Below, one piece after another: positions 42,200-46,871 of a stretch of DNA of 46,871 bases (its first letter is position 1; every line of letters begins with the position of its first letter). This DNA comes from Bin80 sp964503085. GTDB lineage: Bacteria > Bacteroidota > Rhodothermia > Rhodothermales > Bin80. The stretch lies in contig CAZCYQ010000025.1 in NCBI GenBank assembly GCA_964503085.1, forward strand, positions 1 through 46,871, written 5' to 3'. The notes beneath the pieces are model-generated. The model was given only the letters and a program-made list of their open reading frames with translations. It had not been told where the DNA came from and made no database searches. The position numbers and the translations under genes were made by a program.

Positions 42200-42682
42200 A
42201 AGGCGTGGGTTATTGCCGATATTGCTAGATTCTGAAAACGGCCATCAAATAAAAATACCCTCCCTGGGAGTGCTTGAAGTGTCGAAAAAAGGCCTGACCA
42301 GCGTCATTTTATGTGGTCCGTGAAAATAGCCGTCAAATAAAGAAAAGCTTCTTTGAGTGCTGGAAATGGCGATTGAAGGCCTGATTGATGCCATTATTGC
42401 CAATTTCTGGAAATGGCCATCAAAATACCTAGCTGACGGTGCTGAAATAGGGAACTAGGGCCTGCTCTGTGTCATTTTTTGGTGGCTTTTGAAAATAACC
42501 ATCAAATAAAGAAACGCCTCTTGGAGTGCCTAGATTAGGGGTTCAAGGCCTGTTTTGTGTCAATTATGGCAGCTCGTGAAAATAACCGTCAAATAGAAAA
42601 TTCCTCTTGGAGTACCCGGAATAGGATACAAGGCCTAATTAGCGTCACTTTAATTGACTCGTGAAAATAGCCATCAAATAAA
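42200..42682 (+). repeat. Degenerate tandem array, ~86-bp unit, six anchor copies
   Basis: An anchor close to AATAGCCATCAAATAA begins near 42234, 42322, 42410, 42491, 42578 and 42663, i.e. every 81-88 bases. The DNA between anchors is itself homologous: CTTGGAGTGC about 30 bases after the anchor and AAGGCCTGATT plus GTGTCATT about 55-70 bases after it. A partial unit (AAGGCGTGGG...) at 42200-42233 precedes the first anchor. Units differ by substitutions and small indels and their lengths are not multiples of three, so it is not a coding repeat. Confidence 0.8.
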
Positions 42683-42930
42683 ACTTGATATCATCTATGA
42701 ACAATTGAGTAGGCGGGTTAGGTTCGGTGATACCCGTAGAGATGAAGGCCATGCTAACTCATGTTAATCGTAATCACGACGCGCGAATTGCTAGGTTATA
42801 CTCATCACCTCCCTAAAGCTTAAATGGCAATGTACTCCCATCGCTCTCAAAGCTTCCATTGTACGCATTGCCAGTCCGTTGGAATAGGACGCTACCCGAA
42901 GGATGAGGACATTCCAAGCGGCTACCCCAT

Positions 42931-44364
42931 TCACTCGCTACACGACAACCCCCATCTCTGCAAAAACAGGTCCTGTGCGCGCTCAGATTCCTCGCCCGTC
43001 TCGTTGTCTAGAACAGTCAAAGTTAGCGTGTATAGCCCTGTTTTCTGGTCACTAACATCGAGTATCTGGTACAGAGATTCCTCCGGCTCTGCACTGTTGC
43101 CCTTGTAGGCTACGGATACTCCCTCCCTGCCCCTTTTCCATCTGTGCAAGCCCCGAACCCTATAATCAGCATTCTTGGGCTCCAGTGTGATTTCTACATC
43201 GTAATCCGTTCTCCCCCGAGCATTCAGAGCTAACCCATAGACCTCAAAGTATAGATAGATCGGCCATTCGGTTGAGTATACATTCCGTGCCGCAGGCAAT
43301 ATTGAGAAGCCTTTACGGATAATTTCATTGGCGCTCGTGGGAATATCACTTTCCGTCTGTTCAACCGAATAAGCAAGCATAACGTCACTTATCCTTAGAC
43401 CAGACTGATCATAACCCGGCACTTTAATCTTCCGACTCCGAAACTCCGTAGTCTGTCCGTCAGCTTTCTGAACGACCATGAGGTTGTGTGCATCTGACGA
43501 CACCTGCATTTGGTGCGTATCAACCCATAGATACCAATCGGGAAATGCCTTCACCTGATTGGTTGAATAATCGAAGTGGCGGGTACGCTCAACTAAGGTA
43601 TCTCCCTGATCATTGATGAGAAATGTGCTGATATTCGCACTTTCCACTGTCATTCCGTCCGAGCGTCTGTATATGGGATCCAAGTGGACTCCATAATTGA
43701 CAAACAGATCCGTTTGCTGCCCATCTCCCTTAAATGAATCGTAGTTCTGGGTACGCTCAATTAAGGTATCTCCCTGATCATTGATGGGTATCCAACCGAC
43801 TCCATAATTAACTAACAAATCCGTTTGCCGCCCATCTCCTTTAAATGAGTAGACCAAAAAAGACGTCTCAACCTTGTGACTGAAAGTATTTTCTTCCTCA
43901 TGCCTAATCCATGCTGACATGAGAGAGAATGGTTGTATCGGAGGGTCTCGTCGTATCTGGGACTGGACAAAGGATCCCAATTTTCGCGGTTTTCCGTGTA
44001 TTCCTATCATCACGAGAGGATCAGGTCGTAAATGGACCTGGACCTCGTGATCCGCGTCGCTATTTTCGCAAGACTCAATAATTCTATCTCTCCAAATTTC
44101 ATACGATGAACCATTTATTTTGGCCCGCATCGGGAAAGCTCCGTCCGCAAATACCTGAAAGCCAAAGCTATCGCTCGTGGCGCTCAGGATTTCGGCTACA
44201 TTGAACAGACTTTCATGTAGATTTCCAGTGTCAACAATCTTCCCGTTCACGCTCAGCCCACTATTATCACCTGAAAAGAGTATTTGTGCTGAAACATCAG
44301 CCGTCGCATATAAGGCGAATAGCGCCGAGATTATAGCGTGCGTAAATGTCGCACATGTTCTCAT
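42931..44364 (-). CDS. Secreted protein with internal tandem duplication, function unknown
   Basis: 477 residues from ATG 44364, which starts a signal peptide (MRTCATFTHAIISALFALYA... VSAQ); the open frame extends 51 codons upstream but that part looks non-coding. The mature protein is rich in Asp, Gln and aromatic residues and predicted mostly beta. A segment is duplicated: residues ~173-209 and ~210-266 both contain 'SFKGDG-Q-TDL-VNYGV' and 'INDQGDTL-ERT', the second copy holding a ~20-residue insertion. The late region 'YLYFEVYGLALNARGRTDYD' and a C-terminal immunoglobulin-like segment ('GLYTLTLTVLDNETGEESER') recall GWxTD-type or other envelope proteins, but I cannot assign a family. No T9SS tail. 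The C-terminus converges on the repeat region. Confidence 0.72.
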   Translation of the reverse strand: MRTCATFTHAIISALFALYATADVSAQILFSGDNSGLSVNGKIVDTGNLHESLFNVAEILSATSDSFGFQVFADGAFPMRAKINGSSYEIWRDRIIESCENSDADHEVQVHLRPDPLVMIGIHGKPRKLGSFVQSQIRRDPPIQPFSLMSAWIRHEEENTFSHKVETSFLVYSFKGDGRQTDLLVNYGVGWIPINDQGDTLIERTQNYDSFKGDGQQTDLFVNYGVHLDPIYRRSDGMTVESANISTFLINDQGDTLVERTRHFDYSTNQVKAFPDWYLWVDTHQMQVSSDAHNLMVVQKADGQTTEFRSRKIKVPGYDQSGLRISDVMLAYSVEQTESDIPTSANEIIRKGFSILPAARNVYSTEWPIYLYFEVYGLALNARGRTDYDVEITLEPKNADYRVRGLHRWKRGREGVSVAYKGNSAEPEESLYQILDVSDQKTGLYTLTLTVLDNETGEESERAQDLFLQRWGLSCSE

Positions 44365-44883
44365 GGATATACGATAGCCTGATTGCAGAAGAAGTGTACT
44401 TGCAGATTCGGATCCACATGGGCTGATGCCAAAATCGCCTGAGAGTGAACCCAGCCTCACAACCGCGGACTTGTCCCACAAACTGGGGCTGATCCGCTGG
44501 CGAACTAGACCGTTCATTAAATTTCGGTACGTCTCCGTCCTGACCTTGTTTCACGAGCTTCATCCGTCAGAGACTCATCTTGATGCACAACGATCCGTTG
44601 CAGATCGTTAGGATAATAGAAAGACAAGAGGTCGGCTACTACCGGGTGATGGAAGGTTTTGAGGCGGACAATTCCACGCAAGAACCCGCAATCATACGGT
44701 ATGACCCTCTAAGACCAAGAATATACGAAGACCAGACAGTTAGCCGTCGAAACCGTAAATCGTTTCTCTATAAGCTGAATTGTACATTCAGATGTAAGTC
44801 GCAACGAGCATAGTCCCCTCGTAAACTCTTCCTAGTCTTGTAGAATCCTGCTTCACCGAGAATTCTATTCTTAATTGCCGGCG
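44365..44883. other. Upstream region of secreted-protein gene, no confident gene
   Basis: Lies between the start of the secreted-protein gene (minus) and the stop of tgt (minus). A 77-codon plus-strand frame (ATG 44583 to 44813) has a plausible Glu/Arg-rich composition but no domain, signal or partner; I leave it uncalled. The promoter for the secreted protein should lie in the left part. Confidence 0.35.
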
Positions 44884-46008
44884 TTATAGCCGACGACTGA
44901 GTTGTTCACTCATGGTTCTTGCGAAATCAGCATAACGACCTTCTTGAATTGCCAATCGCGCGCCACGCATTAACCATGCATACAAAGCTAGATTCTGCAT
45001 TGCAGAGATTTGCAGCCCCAGAATCTCATTGCACTGGAACAGATGGCGCACATAGGCGCGTGTGTAGGTCTGACTTGCATAAGAATCCAGCCCGGGGTCC
45101 AATTCAGTATAATCGCTGGCCCACTTGCGGTTGCGAATATTTACAACGCCATGCGTCGTAAACAGCATACCATTGCGTCCATTACGTGTGGGCATCACAC
45201 AGTCAAACATATCTACACCACGACCAATAGCTGCCAATAGGTTTGCCGGCGTTCCTACCCCCATCAGATAACGAGGTTTATTGGGCGGTAGCAGTTCACA
45301 GGTAACGCTGACCATTTCGTAGAGCGATTCTGCTTCTTCCCCGACCGAAAGACCGCCAATTGCATAACCAGGAAAATCCATAGCCATCAGCTCCTCCGCG
45401 GACTCCTGCCGCAGATCCGTGAAGGTGCTTCCCTGTACTATTGCAAAGAGTAGCTGTGTGTGCCCGTACAGTGAGCGGGTTGCCTCATATTGCTCCATGC
45501 TTCGCTGAGCCCAGTCAGCCGTCCGCCGGTTGGCTTCCCTTGCTCTTGACCGGCTGACTCCTGCAGGCGGACATTCGTCCAGCACCATCATTATGTCAGA
45601 CCCAAGTATGCGCTGAAAATCTATCACACTTTCCGGCGTAAACAAATGTCTGGATCCGTCAATGTGACTCTGAAACATCGCACCTTCGTCGGTTATCTTG
45701 CAGCGACTTGCCAGAGAATAAACCTGATATCCCCCCGAATCGGTAAGAATCGGACGGTCCCAGGCCATGAATTTGTGCAATCCACCCGCTCGCTTCAGAC
45801 ACTCAGCACCGGGCCGTAAATAGAGGTGGTAGGTATTTCCGAGAATAATTTGTGCATCCAAGTCCTGTTTCAACTCACGCGGAGACAAGCCTTTTACGGT
45901 TCCAGCCGTGCCCACCGGCATAAATACCGGCGTTTGTATCTCACCACGTCCAGTCACCAGTCTGCCCGCCCGTGCACCCTCGGATTCATGTGAGATTTCA
46001 AACGACAT
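44884..46008 (-). CDS. tgt: Queuine tRNA-ribosyltransferase (Tgt) without zinc ligands
   Basis: 374 residues from ATG 46008 (MSFEISHES); an ATG six codons upstream is possible. Tgt exchanges guanine-34 of tRNAs Asn, Asp, His and Tyr for the queuosine precursor preQ1. Seen: 'TPVFMPVGTAGTVKGLSP', 'ILGNTYHLYLRPG', 'LTDSGGYQVYSL' with Asp90, 'MVLDECPP', 'AIGGLSVGE', and the nucleophile motif 'GVDMFDCVMPTRNGRNG' (~264-280). In the C-terminal zinc site the usual C-x-C-x-x-C reads G-L-D-S-Y-A-S, and the His of the usual 'I-H-N-L' is Gln (AMQNL, Gln338), so all four ligands are gone while the rest ('YTRAYVRHLF') is conserved. The upstream gene's stop lies just inside its start region, so they are cotranscribed. 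Confidence 0.95.
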   Translation of the reverse strand: MSFEISHESEGARAGRLVTGRGEIQTPVFMPVGTAGTVKGLSPRELKQDLDAQIILGNTYHLYLRPGAECLKRAGGLHKFMAWDRPILTDSGGYQVYSLASRCKITDEGAMFQSHIDGSRHLFTPESVIDFQRILGSDIMMVLDECPPAGVSRSRAREANRRTADWAQRSMEQYEATRSLYGHTQLLFAIVQGSTFTDLRQESAEELMAMDFPGYAIGGLSVGEEAESLYEMVSVTCELLPPNKPRYLMGVGTPANLLAAIGRGVDMFDCVMPTRNGRNGMLFTTHGVVNIRNRKWASDYTELDPGLDSYASQTYTRAYVRHLFQCNEILGLQISAMQNLALYAWLMRGARLAIQEGRYADFARTMSEQLSRRL

Positions 46009-46582
46009 TAGGGGCTGTGACCTCAACAGAATCAGGCTTATTCAAGGCAACGAGCAAGCCCGAGTGTGCATCAGAATCAATACCGATTGCAATGCAGCCC
46101 GATCCATAAAAAATCAATAATACATCGGGCGGAACATGCGTCATGAAGTGCTCTACGTTTCCCCGCCGCCGCCACTGGCGATAGTAATGCAGCGCAGGCA
46201 CGATCCGAAGGCCTGTCAAGCTCGCAAGGTCTATCTCAAATGATCGTTTGCCCTGACGAACACGAAACAAATGTTCTGTAACACCAACACTGATTCGTGG
46301 ACAATAACCCAGAAATCCACCAATAAGAATCAGGCTGCCAGCAGCTATCTGCAGAGACCAATACCACATGGCTATTACGGGGTTGGTAGTAATCTCTGCT
46401 GCCAGTAAACTCCAGGTTATGAACTGCACTATGACCGCTACTACGATGATGCCTGATATCGCAATGATATACCAGGCCTCAGCCTGTCGCCGGTTGTCAA
46501 CCCTGTGAAAGAAAAAACGACCCAGCAGCGAACGGCTGGGGCACCAGCGTGCTCGTGCCGTGTAGGTGATATCGTGAGCCAC
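45998..46582 (-). CDS. Two-pass membrane protein with PH-like tail, function unknown
   Basis: 194 residues from a GTG at 46582, 2 bases after the upstream stop at 46585. Two transmembrane helices (~37-62 'WYIIAISGIIVVAVIVQF', ~71-93 'MWYWSLQIAAGSLILIGGFL') are followed by a cytosolic part, 'VTEHLFRVRQGKRSFEIDLA', that resembles the strands of bacterial PH domains. It ends inside the tgt start region (11-base overlap with ATG 46008). Operon position with tgt and the DUF349 gene is the only functional hint. Confidence 0.72.
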   Translation of the reverse strand: MAHDITYTARARWCPSRSLLGRFFFHRVDNRRQAEAWYIIAISGIIVVAVIVQFITWSLLAAEITTNPVIAMWYWSLQIAAGSLILIGGFLGYCPRISVGVTEHLFRVRQGKRSFEIDLASLTGLRIVPALHYYRQWRRRGNVEHFMTHVPPDVLLIFYGSGCIAIGIDSDAHSGLLVALNKPDSVEVTAPNVV

Positions 46583-46584
46583 GT

Positions 46585-46680
46585 TTACTGATCAAGTTGC
46601 TGCTGAAGGGAGTCCAGTTTTGCTTGCTGACGAATGAGACGCTCTTCCAGATCTAGGAGCTCCAGCTCCTTTGGTCGTAA
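46585..46680 (-). CDS. C-terminal coiled-coil tail, probably of a DUF349 protein, interrupted
   Basis: Minus-strand codons give 'LRPKELELLDLEERLIRQQA' and 'KLDSLQQQLDQ' then TAA at 46587-46585. Leu/Glu/Gln heptads like this end many DUF349 proteins. Upstream of 46680 on this strand the codons stop looking like protein because the plus strand there encodes a DUF349 core. A palindrome GGAGCT-CC-AGCTCC sits at 46656-46669, close to the switch point. Only the tail can be assigned; the true 5' part is not contiguous here. Confidence 0.5.
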   Translation of the reverse strand, partial: LRPKELELLDLEERLIRQQAKLDSLQQQLDQ

Positions 46681-46871
46681 ATCGGTTTCGTACCCATCAA
46701 ACAGAAAGAGGCGATACAGAAGGAGTACCGCAAAGCGGTCAACGCTATTTTCGCCAAGTTGCGCGGCAACGAAAAAGAACACCGCATGGAGCGCTTCAAA
46801 GGTAAAATCTCTTCGTTGGCCGAAGGGGGAGACCGCCGGCTGCGTTATGAACGGGAGCGTCTCTACAACAA
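46681..46871 (+). CDS. Partial DUF349 domain, plus strand, running off the right edge
   Basis: After a TAA at 46678-46680 the plus strand encodes 'IGFVPIKQKEAIQKEYRKAV' , 'NAIFAKLRGNEKEHRMERFK' and 'GGDRRLRYERERLYN' with no stop to the window end. This is the core of the C-terminal DUF349 repeat of Bacteroidota-type proteins and begins in mid-domain with no start codon. Its natural continuation is the kind of coiled-coil tail found just to the left but on the opposite strand, which suggests a fold-back inversion, either biological or from assembly. Confidence 0.65.
   Translation, partial: MGFVPIKQKEAIQKEYRKAVNAIFAKLRGNEKEHRMERFKGKISSLAEGGDRRLRYERERLYN

Larger units (their letters stand above)
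41467..42930. other. 1.46-kb gene-poor region with hairpins and tandem repeats
   Basis: Between the CorC gene and the convergent secreted-protein gene. Short frames at 41643-41942 and 41893-42090 (minus) and 42824-43108 (plus) lack domains and are not called; the first two could be debris of one decayed gene because they are adjacent on the same strand in different frames. Individual elements (hairpins at 41721-41755 and 42129-42162, 22-bp repeats at 42039-42100, ~86-bp repeats at 42200-42682) are listed separately. The DNA is more AT-rich than the genes around it. Confidence 0.6.

Noticed and set aside
42234..42682. Possible CRISPR array (regular ~20-bp repeat every ~86 bases)
   Set aside because: The sequences between anchors are homologous to each other, spacing is too long and uneven, and no cas genes are nearby.
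44583..44813. 77-codon plus-strand open frame
   Set aside because: Composition is plausible but nothing else supports it; left as uncalled.
1..46871. tRNA or rRNA genes
   Set aside because: No T-loop GTTCGANTC with matching acceptor stem, and no rRNA-like conserved blocks, were seen by eye in the intergenic regions; a tRNAscan/Infernal run would settle this.

Overview
The window reads as a chromosomal segment of a marine-type bacterium of the Bacteroidota/Rhodothermota/Balneolota assemblage. The basis is several secreted proteins ending in a type IX secretion (T9SS/Por) sorting domain of the NYPNPFN type, a PorV/PorQ-family protein, two TonB-dependent receptors with an N-terminal carboxypeptidase-regulatory-like domain, many lipoproteins and the general absence of clear Shine-Dalgarno sequences. 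The genus cannot be fixed from sequence alone. Base composition looks close to balanced, with visibly more AT-rich patches around 25.1-26.5 kb and 41.5-42.8 kb.

Layout. 0-9.4 kb: the tail of an unidentified + strand gene, then a compact minus-strand operon (TonB-dependent receptor, T9SS-sorted surface protein, PorV-like protein, TIG/beta-propeller protein, T9SS-sorted beta-propeller protein). 9.4-11.0 kb: a tnpB-only IS200/IS605-type element with inverted repeats at both ends. 11.1-19.0 kb: a long + strand run: aminomethyltransferase-like protein, two PYROXD2/phytoene-desaturase-like FAD oxidoreductases, a lipoprotein HtrA protease, a beta-propeller-like lipoprotein and a ChlI-like AAA+ ATPase. 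19.1-19.4 kb: a small membrane protein on the minus strand. 19.6-23.7 kb: a second TonB-dependent receptor with a DUF4249-like lipoprotein, and a family 2 glycosyltransferase. 24.0-25.0 kb: an outer-membrane beta-barrel protein. 25.3-27.6 kb: an accessory patch (SAM methyltransferase, eroded tnpB 3' end, PD-(D/E)XK nuclease-like protein). 27.9-28.8 kb: ilvE. 29.0-34.3 kb: a minus-strand cluster of an amidohydrolase-DUF2911 fusion and two FG-GAP/VCBS proteins. 34.3-38.1 kb: uvrB, rpmE, and a pyrimidine-nucleoside phosphorylase. 38.2-41.5 kb: a four-gene PspA operon ending in a CorC/HlyC-type membrane protein. 41.5-42.9 kb: non-coding DNA rich in hairpins and tandem repeats. 42.9-46.9 kb: a secreted protein with an internal duplication, tgt, a small membrane protein, and a DUF349 gene that appears strand-flipped at the right edge.

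How it fits together. Much of the window serves the cell envelope: nutrient uptake across the outer membrane (two TonB receptors), surface display (T9SS cargo and PorV-like protein), envelope quality control (HtrA) and membrane stress (PspA operon). The metabolic centrepiece is the coupled trio of a GcvT-fold protein and two FAD oxidoreductases, which may be an undescribed folate-dependent demethylation or amine-oxidation route. The other prime candidates for something new are the two unrecognised proteins translated with PspA, the ~86-bp satellite array at 42.2-42.7 kb, and the tnpB 3' remnant that could be an orphan guide-RNA locus for the intact TnpB.
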